This document shows positions 36,268 to 44,352 of a stretch of DNA of 64,000 nt, piece after piece (positions within the stretch are counted from its first letter, which is position 1; every line of letters starts with the position of its first letter). This stretch comes from Nostoc paludosum FACHB-159 (GTDB lineage: Bacteria; Cyanobacteriota; Cyanobacteriia; Cyanobacteriales; Nostocaceae), in contig NZ_JACJTU010000010.1 of NCBI RefSeq assembly GCF_014698835.1, positions 1 to 64,000 on the forward strand, written 5' to 3'. Under the pieces are notes generated by a model. That model ran no database searches and had not been told where the DNA came from. It worked only from the letters and a program-made list of their open reading frames with translations. The position numbers were made by a program, and so were the translations under genes.

Positions 36268-36284
36268 CCCCCAGAGAGAGGGGG
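36268..36284 (-). terminator. Candidate terminator after the CpcS/CpeS-type gene
   Basis: CCCCC and GGGGG (36268-36272 and 36280-36284) form a short GC stem 18 bases beyond the stop codon on the minus strand. On that strand it is followed by ATTAAATATTTTT. The loop is AGAGAGA on the plus strand. The stem is short, so this is tentative. Confidence 0.4.
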
Positions 36285-36301
36285 AGCATTTTGTATTAAA
36301 A

Positions 36302-36868
36302 CTAACTCGATACTGACTTAGCTGCCTCAGAAGTCTTCGCAGCAGGTGGAAAGCCAGCCAAGCGAATTTCAGAAGTGAAGGAAGTAATATTAAACCCACC
36401 AGAGCGCTTTAAGACATTTACTCGCATCCGCAAATTGGGGCTAGCAAACCACAGACGCTCCTCAGACTTGATGGTTTCATCTTCTGTAATTAGAGTCAAA
36501 GCACCATCACTATCTATTTGATAGCGTCCGGGAACTAGAGTTTTTTGGGCATCAACTATCTGCCTGAGTAACTTGCCTTGAGCCGGATTATCGGTATCGG
36601 GTACTGAAACTAAGACGGTTGAACCGCTATGTTTTACTTGCTCCCCTTCCATTGTGCCGTTCCAGGTGACTTTGAGAGCACAGGAGGCGGAACTAGGATT
36701 AATTTCGTACTGTTGACACAATTTGCTTACTTCTGGGTGATCTGCTGGTAGTGTCTCGATAATGGTGTCTGACTTGCCATGTTCAGATTGATTCAAAGCT
36801 AAATGATGAATAGTACGATGAGAAAACCATTTACCAGCACTTAACTGAAAAAACTCTTCAATATTCAT
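36302..36868 (-). CDS. CpcS/CpeS-family phycobiliprotein chromophore lyase
   Basis: Lipocalin-like lyase that attaches a bilin to a cysteine of phycobiliprotein subunits in the cytoplasm. The 188 residues begin [23 protein letters not shown], the typical family start. They continue with [23 protein letters not shown] and [18 protein letters not shown], and end with [18 protein letters not shown], all hallmark strands. The exact target (phycocyanin, allophycocyanin or phycoerythrin subunit) cannot be assigned from the sequence. A HEAT-repeat gene of the type linked to bilin lyases lies 75 bases upstream on the same strand, so the pair may act together. Confidence 0.88.
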   Translation of the reverse strand: MNIEEFFQLSAGKWFSHRTIHHLALNQSEHGKSDTIIETLPADHPEVSKLCQQYEINPSSASCALKVTWNGTMEGEQVKHSGSTVLVSVPDTDNPAQGKLLRQIVDAQKTLVPGRYQIDSDGALTLITEDETIKSEERLWFASPNLRMRVNVLKRSGGFNITSFTSEIRLAGFPPAAKTSEAAKSVSS

Positions 36869-36943
36869 GAATGAAATTACCCTGCATCAAAATGCAAAAA
36901 TTCCCACTTAATTATTATTAAAAGGTAGCAGCAGGCTTTAATA

Positions 36944-37624
36944 TTAAGCTTGATTACCTATTTCCTCAAGCCTCTTGAGGCTAATTCTTGCTGCCTCAGC
37001 AACGTTGTAATGATTGTCTTTTTCCAGGTATTTCAACGCTGAGACGCTCTTGGGAGTGGGAAGATTGCCCAAAGCTTCTGCTAGACGTTGCCTAATAAAC
37101 CAATCATCTGATTGAGCAAACCGCAGGATACTATCAACAGACTCAACGGCTCTAATTTCTCCAAGCGCCGAGATTGCAGCCTCTTGCAATACTTTTTCTT
37201 TGCTATCGAGGGCTTGTAGCAGAAGTTGACGGGCACGCGGATCTTTAAGATTACCTAGCGATACGGCTGCGCTAAAGCGTACTAACCAATCAGTATCTTC
37301 ATAAAATGCCCGTGAGAGTGCCTCAAAAGCTCTGACATCACCTAAATATCCTAAAGCACCAGCGGCATCAGCACGCATACCATAATCTGGATCGTTTTCG
37401 AGAATTCTGACCAAAATTGAATAACATTCTGGCGTAGGCTTGACTCCAAGGGCAAAGATCGCCATCGATCGCAGTTGCAAAGATTCGTCGTCTAGTACTT
37501 TTTTAATCAAAGGTACTGCATCCTCAGGGGAAACGTGACGCAGATTAGCAAGGGCTACCATGCGATCGCGCAAATCAGGACTTTCTAACTGAGTAGAAAT
37601 TTCTTCTAAGCTTAAAGTTGTCAT
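36944..37624 (-). CDS. HEAT-repeat protein (NblB / CpcE-like family)
   Basis: A 226-residue all-helical protein made of about six HEAT repeats, visible as RDRMVALANLRHV, RSMAIFALGVK, RADAAGALGYLGD, RFSAAVSLGNLKD, QEAAISALGEIRA and RQRLAEALGNLP. Proteins of this type in cyanobacteria include CpcE/F bilin lyase subunits and NblB, which acts in phycobilisome breakdown. The neighbour is a CpcS/CpeS lyase, so a phycobilisome role is a fair inference, but a general scaffold protein is possible. The ATG at 37624 is used; upstream codons begin with TTG. Confidence 0.75.
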   Translation of the reverse strand: MTTLSLEEISTQLESPDLRDRMVALANLRHVSPEDAVPLIKKVLDDESLQLRSMAIFALGVKPTPECYSILVRILENDPDYGMRADAAGALGYLGDVRAFEALSRAFYEDTDWLVRFSAAVSLGNLKDPRARQLLLQALDSKEKVLQEAAISALGEIRAVESVDSILRFAQSDDWFIRQRLAEALGNLPTPKSVSALKYLEKDNHYNVAEAARISLKRLEEIGNQA

Positions 37625-37893
37625 TTGGTTCAAAACGTTTTCTTTACTTATCTTAATTTATCCGATCCCTTCATCAGCCTGTCGCCATCACAAAGTAGGG
37701 TTTGGCGACTTTACAAAATGGCTAAATTATGAGTCAAAAATAAATAAATATTAATTTCCGGGAGATTATGTATAGAATTTAGCAGTTAGATTTAACACTT
37801 AGCTGTGCCTGAGGTATGACGAGAAGACTTGATAGGGGACGTAGGTTAGGGGAGTGACTGTGAAATACACCCTTAACCTTTAGGAGAATCACA

Positions 37894-38445
37894 ATGGTTC
37901 AACTTAGCGAACGTCCAGGCACTAAAAAAATCACAAACTTGCGCGATAAGTTCGTCTACGAACTTGGTGGAATATACGATGCTGAACATCGCTTTTTGGA
38001 AGCTCAGCAGCTAATGTGGCAGTATAGTCAACATAACCAATTGAAGTCCTTGCTCGAAACCAATATTCGGGAAACCGAGCAGCAAATTAGAAATTTGGAG
38101 CAAGTATTCAGCAACTTGGGACAGCAACCACAGCGGGTGACTTGTGACGCTGCGGCTGGCCTAATTAGCGATGCCCAAAAGTTAACATTACTGGCTGCTG
38201 ATAATCCTAAAATTGTGGAGCTAGGAATGGCAGGAGCGCAGGCTAAGGTAGAACAACTGGCAATTGCTTGCTATCGCGGCTTGATTAAAGGTGCTGAACA
38301 GATGGGGCAAAATGAAGTTGTGCGACTGCTACAGCAGAACTTACAACAGGAAGAACAGACAGCCCAAAAGATTGAGCAACATCTACCGCACTTACTTCAA
38401 GAAGCCAAATCTGCTGAAAGTTCAAGTGGTAATCGGTCTCGTTAA
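37894..38445 (+). CDS. DUF892 (YciF-like) ferritin-like protein
   Basis: A 183-residue helical protein of the DUF892/YciF family, whose members have a ferritin-like four-helix bundle and are often stress-induced. Visible are FVYELGGIYDAEHRFLEAQ (helix A, with E and H as possible metal ligands), TNIRETEQQIRNLEQVF (helix B), and the later pair of helices with AGAQAKVEQLAIACYRGLI and LQQNLQQEEQTAQKIEQHLP. AGGAG lies 8 bases before the ATG. It is a single gene with a strong terminator. Confidence 0.87.
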   Translation: MVQLSERPGTKKITNLRDKFVYELGGIYDAEHRFLEAQQLMWQYSQHNQLKSLLETNIRETEQQIRNLEQVFSNLGQQPQRVTCDAAAGLISDAQKLTLLAADNPKIVELGMAGAQAKVEQLAIACYRGLIKGAEQMGQNEVVRLLQQNLQQEEQTAQKIEQHLPHLLQEAKSAESSSGNRSR

Positions 38446-38477
38446 TCTCTTGTAGGATTGATGCACTGGAGTGAGAT

Positions 38478-38516
38478 ATAACAAAAGCAAGGTCACCACT
38501 GCCTTGCTTTTGTTAT
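38478..38516 (+). terminator. Strong Rho-independent terminator after the DUF892 gene
   Basis: ATAACAAAAGCAAGG (38478-38492) pairs perfectly with CCTTGCTTTTGTTAT (38502-38516): 15 base pairs around a nine-base loop. It is followed by TGTT and begins 32 bases after the stop codon. Confidence 0.8.
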
Positions 38517-38595
38517 TGTTCCATCAGCACTGTTTTGAATCAACCACGACTCAAAAAAGAGCATCGCTTATACGAATTCAAAATTCAAAATTAAG

Positions 38596-38626
38596 AAATC
38601 CAGATTTTACAAGGGTTTCTGGATTT
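38596..38626 (-). terminator. Possible terminator of the M16 peptidase gene
   Basis: AAATCCAGA (38596-38604) pairs with TCTGGATTT (38618-38626). On the minus strand it lies about 35 bases after the M16 stop and is followed by CTTAATTTTGAATTTTG. The T run is interrupted, so the call is tentative. Confidence 0.4.
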
Positions 38627-38659
38627 GGATCTGTTTCAAACTTGTATTAAGAGAACTGA

Positions 38660-41422
38660 TTACCTAATACTTTGCTTTGCCAAGACAACAGGCCCAGCAG
38701 TGACAACTACGATTTTATCTGGGTGGATTAACTCCCGCGCTGCTTGATTGACTTCCTCAATGGTGACTTGCTGGATTTTTTGAGCAAAGGAGTGCAATTC
38801 TACTTGTTTTAGTCCGTAAACTTCATTCATCAGAATTGTATCTGTTAATTCCTCTGGATTTGCTAAGGAGACATTATAGTTGCCGATGAGGGTGCGTTTA
38901 GCTGTTTCTACTTCTAGCGCAGTGACGCCTTGTTGATGGATTTGTTGCAGTATTTGACGGGTACTGGCGATCGCTTTGGTGCTATCTTCAGGACTAGTTT
39001 GCATTTCTATTAAAAATGTCCCCGCATTTTTACCGACTAGGAAGTAGCTATAAATTCCATAGCTCAAACCTTGGCGATCGCGCACTTCTGTTCCTAGTCT
39101 ACTGGATAAGGTATCGCCTCCCAAAATTTGATTCAATACCAAAACTTCATAAAACCGAGGATCGTAACGGTTAATACTAGTATGACCCATATAAGTCACA
39201 GCTTGGGCTTTACCTGCTAAGACTCGGTTAACACTGACTATTTTTTCTGGCAGCGACACTGTAGGATATTTTAAGGTCGGTGGTTTAGTGCTAACTTCCC
39301 AGTCAGCAAACTTCGACTCGATGAGCGATCGCACTGACTCTACCTCAAAATCTCCCACTAGTACTAGCACCGTTGTGTCAGGACGATAATGTTTGACTTT
39401 GAAATCAATAACATCCTGGCGTTTAATGCGCTGTAAACTCTTCTCTGTAGGAAAGGTGTGTAAGGGATGTTTTTGCGGATAAATTGACTGAACAAATATT
39501 CTTTTAGCTACTTCTGACGGTTCATCTAATTCTATTTGCAGATCTGTTAAAGTTTGTTGGCGATGCAGTTCTAATTCTTTGACTGGAAATGTACTATTTT
39601 TGAGAACATCTGCCAAAATTTCGATGAGTATTAGCAAGTCTGGTGCTAGACTATCACCCTCAATCTGCACACCTTCAGGGTAGGCATGAAAGTCGAGACT
39701 TGCACCTCGTTCTGCCAAGGTTTTGGCAATTGTTAAGGCATCCTTCGTTTTTGTGCCACTAAGCAAATTTTCTGCCACAAAAGCAGCCAGTCCAGCTTGC
39801 TCATTTGAATCAAATTCTGTTCCCGCTTGAATGTAGCCGCTTAGGGTAACAGTAGGAGTGCTACGATCGCTTAACAATAATAGTCGCAGTCCGTTGTCAA
39901 ATTGGAATTGCTGTGGTAGTGTTTGGGCGATGTCTTCGGCTTCTTGAGGAGACGTTGCGCGAACGCTAATGCCAAAGACAGCAAGCGGCGCATCTGTTAC
40001 CAAATCTACATTTGGTAAGTACTTCACCACTTCACTAACAAGCACAGGTGCAACAGCAGAAAAATTTTCTGTAGTTTGGGTTAAATCTGGTTTCTCAGCA
40101 ACTTCTGTTGTTTGCTGTTGAGTTGGTTCAAAAAAGCCGACTGTACGTGCTTCTTTTGTCAAATATTTGTTAATTACAGCGACAACATCCGTTGGCTTCA
40201 CCAAACGCACAGCTGCTAAATAGCGGTCTGTATAGCGATAGTCATCAGCAGTGGTTTCATCATGACCTAATTGCATTCCTTGAGAAGTGATATCACGGTT
40301 ACTCAAAATGACATCTGCTGTTAATTGAGTTTTGGCTCGTTCCACTTCTTCTAATGTCACACCTTTTTTTGCTACATTGGCGATCGCACTACTCAGCACT
40401 GAGTCAATTTTTTTCAAATCTTGTTTAGATGCAGCGGTCACCAACACCTCATACCAGCCAAATTCCCGCAAACTGGTAACTGATGCTGTAACTTCACGAG
40501 CCAGACCTGATTCTACCAAAGCCTGATAAAGACGAGAATTTCGCCCTTCAGTCAAAATATAATCCATCACATCCAGCGCTGGTACATCCGGTTGATTTAC
40601 ATCTGGTAACGGATAAACCGCCTGTAACAAACTCCCTACGCCTGGTTCTCGCAATATTATCGGACTGGGGAGTGAGGGAAATGAAGCAGAGGGGGGAGAA
40701 AATTCTTCCTTGTCTACCTTGTCTCCCTTGTCCCCCTCATCTTTCAATGCCCCATGCCCAATGCCCAATGCGCTGTTTCCTAATTCTCCAAACACTTCTT
40801 TAACCATTTCCAAAGTATTTGCAGTTTGGAAATCTCCAACAATTACTAAAACGGCGTTATCAGGAGTGTAAAAATTGCGGTAATATTTTTCTACTTGTTC
40901 AAGTTCAAATTTTTCAACATCTGCCTTCATACCACCTACAGGCAATCCATAGGCATGATTGGGAAACGTTGCTTGCATTACGGCGCGGTTGAGGCGATAT
41001 TCTGGACTATTTTCGTAACCTTGCAATTCTGAAATTACTACCCGCTTTTCACTTGCTAGTTGCTCTAATTCAATCTGGGAATTTTGCATTCTGTCGGCTT
41101 CCAGCACCAAAAGTGCTTTGAGCTTGCTTCGTTCGACAGTACCATAATATGCAGTTTGGTCATAGCTGGTAAAAGCATTAGAGTCGCTACCCAAAGCACT
41201 AAACAAACGTCCAAATTGAATTGGACGATTTTTTGTGCCTTTAAACATCATGTGTTCCAATTGGTGAGCAATACCATTGACTCCCGGTTCTTCGTTGCGC
41301 GAACCAATCTTATACCACACCTGCACCGTTACCACTGGCGCAGTATGCACTTCTTTGGTGAGGACAATTAGACCATTTTCCAGTAGTGTCTTGCGGACGT
41401 TTTCTGTCAGTATTGAGGCCAT
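38660..41422 (-). CDS. M16 family zinc metallopeptidase, two-copy form
   Basis: A 920-residue peptidase related to processing peptidases and pitrilysin, made of two M16 halves. The N-terminal half has the inverted zinc motif HQLEH (in GIAHQLEHMMFKGT, about residues 53-66) with the downstream glutamate in SEKRVVISELQGYENSPE. The C-terminal half (about 490-900) lacks the motif and should be the inactive partner lobe. No signal peptide was found. About residues 216-250 (GIGHGALKDEGDKGDKVDKE, continuing to PSLPSP) are low-complexity and encoded by intergenic-type repeat units, a probable in-frame insertion. The ATG at 41422 (MASILTENVRKTL) is preferred over 41440. Confidence 0.9.
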   Translation of the reverse strand: MASILTENVRKTLLENGLIVLTKEVHTAPVVTVQVWYKIGSRNEEPGVNGIAHQLEHMMFKGTKNRPIQFGRLFSALGSDSNAFTSYDQTAYYGTVERSKLKALLVLEADRMQNSQIELEQLASEKRVVISELQGYENSPEYRLNRAVMQATFPNHAYGLPVGGMKADVEKFELEQVEKYYRNFYTPDNAVLVIVGDFQTANTLEMVKEVFGELGNSALGIGHGALKDEGDKGDKVDKEEFSPPSASFPSLPSPIILREPGVGSLLQAVYPLPDVNQPDVPALDVMDYILTEGRNSRLYQALVESGLAREVTASVTSLREFGWYEVLVTAASKQDLKKIDSVLSSAIANVAKKGVTLEEVERAKTQLTADVILSNRDITSQGMQLGHDETTADDYRYTDRYLAAVRLVKPTDVVAVINKYLTKEARTVGFFEPTQQQTTEVAEKPDLTQTTENFSAVAPVLVSEVVKYLPNVDLVTDAPLAVFGISVRATSPQEAEDIAQTLPQQFQFDNGLRLLLLSDRSTPTVTLSGYIQAGTEFDSNEQAGLAAFVAENLLSGTKTKDALTIAKTLAERGASLDFHAYPEGVQIEGDSLAPDLLILIEILADVLKNSTFPVKELELHRQQTLTDLQIELDEPSEVAKRIFVQSIYPQKHPLHTFPTEKSLQRIKRQDVIDFKVKHYRPDTTVLVLVGDFEVESVRSLIESKFADWEVSTKPPTLKYPTVSLPEKIVSVNRVLAGKAQAVTYMGHTSINRYDPRFYEVLVLNQILGGDTLSSRLGTEVRDRQGLSYGIYSYFLVGKNAGTFLIEMQTSPEDSTKAIASTRQILQQIHQQGVTALEVETAKRTLIGNYNVSLANPEELTDTILMNEVYGLKQVELHSFAQKIQQVTIEEVNQAARELIHPDKIVVVTAGPVVLAKQSIR
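40673..40775. repeat. Intergenic-type repeat inside the M16 peptidase gene
   Basis: GGGGAGTGAGGG, GAGGGGGGAG, then CTTGTCTACCTTGTCTCCCT, and finally TGCCCCATGCCCAATGCCCA. The last words are the heptamers that fill spacers at 43840-43903 and 62135-62169. The reading frame stays open across the whole stretch. Confidence 0.7.
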
Positions 41423-41454
41423 TATTATTTTTACTAGCAACCAAGACTTAATAA

Positions 41455-41490
41455 TTTTAGATTTTAGATTTAGATTTTAGATTTTATTTC
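41455..41490. repeat. Tandem ATTTTAG array upstream of the M16 gene
   Basis: Units of TTTTAGA and TTTAGATT repeat about five times. The same heptamer array occurs at 9138-9165 and 21951-21980. It lies just upstream of the M16 start codon. Confidence 0.6.
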
Positions 41491-41743
41491 TATTAGATAG
41501 CTTTCTGAATTTAGCTGTCACACTTATTTTTTAAATTAGTCTTATTTTGCAGGACGATATAAGTTGAATTTGGCAAATAAATCTCTTTCCTCGACAACAC
41601 CATAAAAAATATATAAAAGCTCAAGCATAGTTTAATATATTATAAACCACTCACAAAACTCCTACATTCACAGACTTTCTTTGCCTTTTGCCTATTGCCT
41701 TTTGCCTGCTATATCAGCAACAAAATTAATCAAAAAAACTAAA

Positions 41744-42172
41744 TTATGGAACTTTTGCTAAAACGCGAATAAATTCCAAAGGTAAGCCATCAGTATCGGC
41801 GATAAAAGCAACTTCATAAATGCGATCGCCTATTTGCTGTTGTGTCGGTTCTAATAATACCTTTAACGGTTCCAATTCTTCTGTTTTCAATACACGTTCT
41901 TGTAAATTTGTCAACCAGCTAGGTAAATTTGGTGTTATCTCAGTTAAGTCGAAAGACAGATGATAATATCCCACATAATGTTCATCAGCAAAAGCATCTG
42001 CGGCTGGTTTTGGTTCAGGAATTTGGATCAGTTCAATTCTGCCCCCTAATCCTTCCATCCAACAAGCTAGCGTGTAGCCTGTAGTAAAGCGTTCTGAAAT
42101 TGTAAACCCCAAATGTTCGTAGAAAGCGATCGCTCGATGAATATTAGCCGTCCGAATAGAAGCGTGGTGCAT
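41744..42172 (-). CDS. VOC (glyoxalase/bleomycin-resistance fold) protein
   Basis: A 142-residue protein of the vicinal-oxygen-chelate superfamily: two beta-alpha-beta-beta-beta units. The first is MHHASIRTANIHRAIAFYEHL with GFTISERFTTGYTLACWME; the second is GYYHLSFDLTEI with VAFIADTDGLPLEFIRVL. His near the N-terminus and the final Glu (LEFI) are candidate metal ligands. Substrate unknown. A lone gene flanked by repeat-filled spacers. Confidence 0.8.
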   Translation of the reverse strand: MHHASIRTANIHRAIAFYEHLGFTISERFTTGYTLACWMEGLGGRIELIQIPEPKPAADAFADEHYVGYYHLSFDLTEITPNLPSWLTNLQERVLKTEELEPLKVLLEPTQQQIGDRIYEVAFIADTDGLPLEFIRVLAKVP

Positions 42173-42179
42173 AACAAAA

Positions 42180-42375
42180 GTTAGAAGTTGCCAGTTATGA
42201 ATAAAGTTAGGAGTTGTCAGTTAGGGGTTAGGAGTTGTGGGTTAGTAGTTATAACTTGTGAGTTAGTAGTTATGAGTTATGAATTCAATTTAACTCCTAA
42301 CTTTTAACTCTTAACTCCTAACTTTTAACTCTTAACTCCTAACTTTTAACTCCTAACTTTTAACTCCTAACTTTA
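42180..42375. repeat. Inverted heptamer array (GTTAGGAGTT / AACTCCTAACTTTT)
   Basis: The left arm (about 42187-42284) repeats GTTAGGAGTTGT, GTTAGTAGTTAT and GAGTTATGA. The right arm (42289-42375) repeats AACTCCTAACTTTT and AACTCTTAACTCCT, complementary to the left. A stem of more than 60 bases with mismatches is possible. It fills the entire spacer between the VOC and TIGR02652 genes. Confidence 0.8.
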
Positions 42376-42885
42376 CTCAAATAACCTGAAATAAGGGTAG
42401 CGTACAGGGACGCCAGGTTCTTTTTCCAAGTCAAAATTAATAACTTCCCAGCAGGGATCTTCTGGAGAGTCAGGACTAAACTCTACGGGTAAACCGTAGA
42501 GTCGCGCGGCTGATGCTTCTGGCTGTCCAGACCGCCAAGGAGTACTGCGTTCTAAGTAGCCACTCATCAATTCCTGATAGCGTCGAGCAATAATAACTCG
42601 TGTTGCTCGATAGCCTTGGGTATACAGCTTGTCTAATGCTTCATGGATTTCAAAGCGGATACCATCAGGATGAGTATGCTGTCTATACCATTCATTATTC
42701 CACCTCCGCCAGTGACGCCCAGATTGTAAATGGATTAACTCTCCATTTTTCGGGTTAGCTTCAAAAGCGCCATGACGCGGACATAAATAGGTATCTGTTA
42801 GTGTCAACGCCGGAATAGTCTGGCGACAGTGGGGACACTGTATTTCAGGGCCAAATATTGGGTACTGCAAGCCTGGATTCATCAT
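42373..42885 (-). CDS. TIGR02652-family cyanobacterial protein
   Basis: A 170-residue conserved protein restricted to cyanobacteria, function unknown. It starts MMNPGLQYPIFGPEIQ and carries a zinc-binding pattern, CPHCRQTIP ... YLCPRHGAFE (about 16-40). Next come HWRRWNNEWYRQHTHPDGIRFE and RATRVIIARRYQEL, then a C-terminal part ending VRYPYFRLFE. The zinc pattern suggests a nucleic-acid or metal role, but nothing more can be said. The open frame extends 12 codons upstream; the chosen start fits the family length. Confidence 0.8.
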   Translation of the reverse strand: MMNPGLQYPIFGPEIQCPHCRQTIPALTLTDTYLCPRHGAFEANPKNGELIHLQSGRHWRRWNNEWYRQHTHPDGIRFEIHEALDKLYTQGYRATRVIIARRYQELMSGYLERSTPWRSGQPEASAARLYGLPVEFSPDSPEDPCWEVINFDLEKEPGVPVRYPYFRLFE

Positions 42886-43185
42886 GAAGTGCGTACAAAC
42901 ATAATTTTGCTTTACCAGCACTAGGCACTAGTAGGTTGGGTTATACACTTCGACTCCACCACTTTGGGATATTTCCTCACTGCTAACTTAACTAGTAAGT
43001 TCTGAGTTATAAGTTTTTAAGTTTTTCATGAAAAACTCTCCTGTAACTCAACACTCATTACTACTTCGTTAAGCATTCAGCACTCGTCAATTTAGAGGCT
43101 TGATGCTGTGATATCCTGGTTTTGCAACCAGCCTCAAAGGTTGGAGTTTCTCCAGTGTTCCTGGGTACCATATTAATATTCTATC

Positions 43186-43713
43186 GTGTCTACCGCTTCT
43201 TACTGGACATCTGTCGATTTTTCTCAAGCTGCCTTCATTGCAGGCAACGCTGTTGTTATAGGTTCGGTAAATATAGCAGCAGGAGCAAGCATTTGGTACG
43301 GGGCAGTAGTTAGGGGAGATGTTGAACGCATTGACATTGGCGAATGCACGAATATTCAGGATGGCGCAATTTTACATTGCGATCCTGGTTTTCCCACAAT
43401 CATAGAAGATCATGTGACCATAGGGCATCGTGCTGTGGTACATTCTGCTTACGTTGAGCGTGGAAGTTTGATTGGCATTGGCGCAGTGATTTTAGATGGT
43501 GTAAGAGTGGGTGCTGGTAGCATTATTGGCGCCGGCGCAGTAGTCACTAAAAATATACCCCCCTTATCCCTGGTTGTCGGTATTCCTGGCAAAGTACAAC
43601 GCCAAGTAACAGAAGTTGAAGCCGCAGAACTCATAGAACACGCCAAGCGTTACGAAAAGTTAGCTTTAGTTCATGCAGGTAAAGGTACTGATATTGGCTT
43701 TGGTAAGGATTAG
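43186..43713 (+). CDS. Gamma-carbonic anhydrase family protein
   Basis: Left-handed beta-helix protein of the gamma-carbonic anhydrase family (related to CcmM N-terminus and ferripyochelin-binding proteins). The 175 residues show hexapeptide repeats ([36 protein letters not shown]) and three histidine zinc ligands in [16 protein letters not shown] at 43186 is the likely start. It could interconvert CO2 and bicarbonate, but many members are inactive and this cannot be decided here. Confidence 0.85.
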   Translation: MSTASYWTSVDFSQAAFIAGNAVVIGSVNIAAGASIWYGAVVRGDVERIDIGECTNIQDGAILHCDPGFPTIIEDHVTIGHRAVVHSAYVERGSLIGIGAVILDGVRVGAGSIIGAGAVVTKNIPPLSLVVGIPGKVQRQVTEVEAAELIEHAKRYEKLALVHAGKGTDIGFGKD

Positions 43714-43906
43714 GGCATGGGGCATGGGGCGGGCATGGGGCATGGGGCATGGGGCATAGGGCATAGGGCATGGGGAGATGAGGGAGACAAGAAGAATAAC
43801 TCCTCAGTCAACAGTTAACAGTCATCACTCACCACTGCCAACGCCCAATGCCCAATGCCCAATGCCCAATGCCCAATGCCCAATGCCCAATGCCCCATGC
43901 CCAATA
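43714..43906. repeat. Inverted heptamer array (GGGCATG / CCCAATG)
   Basis: The left arm (43714-43780) repeats GGGCATG about nine times, starting immediately after the carbonic-anhydrase stop codon. A unique core of about 60 bases follows. The right arm (43842-43905) repeats CCCAATG about eight times. The arms are largely complementary and could form a hairpin of about 60 base pairs. It lies upstream of psbY. Confidence 0.85.
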
Positions 43907-44023
43907 CCAATAATTTAAACATTCTTTACATATAAGCTAGGAAAAATTGCCCACTTCAGCTAAAAATAAAAATGAGAGCAGTTGACAAAACTTTAATTTC
44001 TTCTTAAAAGAGGGGTTCTAGAT

Positions 44024-44149
44024 ATGGATATCGATTTTCGTTTAGCGATCGTTTTAGCTCCAATTGCTATTGCCGCTGGCTGGGCAGTGTTTAATATTGG
44101 CGCTGCGGCTTTAAGACAAATTCAAGGCTTTTTGGATAGAGAAGCCTAA
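44024..44149 (+). CDS. psbY: Photosystem II protein PsbY
   Basis: A 41-residue single-span thylakoid protein, peripheral in photosystem II, loosely bound near cytochrome b559. It starts [20 protein letters not shown] with the membrane helix at about residues 6-27. It ends [14 protein letters not shown]. Length and sequence match cyanobacterial PsbY. AGAGGGG lies 9 bases upstream of the ATG. A TTGACA at 43982-43987 might be a -35 box, but no good -10 was found. It is a monocistronic gene with its own terminator. Confidence 0.92.
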   Translation: MDIDFRLAIVLAPIAIAAGWAVFNIGAAALRQIQGFLDREA

Positions 44150-44174
44150 CTTAGGCTTGATATCATTTATTTTC

Positions 44175-44211
44175 AACCGACTGTTTCTTTTTATTAAGAC
44201 AGTCGGTTTTA
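44175..44211 (+). terminator. Rho-independent terminator of psbY
   Basis: AACCGACTGT (44175-44184) pairs perfectly with ACAGTCGGTT (44199-44208), followed by TT ATT. It begins 25 bases after the psbY stop codon. Confidence 0.8.
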
Positions 44212-44223
44212 TTCATATTGAAC

Positions 44224-44340
44224 ATGGGGCATTGGGCATTGGGCATTGAAGGCAGAAGGCAGAAGTTCTTTAATGCGTGAATTTTGAATTTTGAATTTTG
44301 AATTGATTTGTCCCCCCATCTCCCCATCCCCTCATCCCCC
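44224..44340. repeat. Short-repeat spacer before folC
   Basis: GGGGCATTGGGCATTGGGCA (44225-44244), then GAAGGCAGAAGGCAGAAG, TTTTGAATTTTGAATTTTG and a C-rich CATCTCCCCATCCCCTCATC. All are tandem short repeats. The folC reading frame is open across the C-rich part. Confidence 0.7.
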
Positions 44341-44352
44341 ACTCACCTCCTT

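Larger units (their letters stand above)
35654..36301. other. Eroded spacer: glycosidase remnant, MITE-like element and hairpins
   Basis: About 650 bases with no intact gene. From left to right it holds the C-terminal remnant of a GH63-like glucosidase (minus strand), a 183-bp element with 12-bp terminal inverted repeats, an A/T-rich stretch, and two hairpins (36222-36243 and 36268-36284). Each is entered separately where supported. Confidence 0.7.

Noticed and set aside
43714..43906. Tandem repeats that could be taken for a CRISPR array
   Set aside because: Units are only seven bases with no unique spacers, and no cas genes are present.
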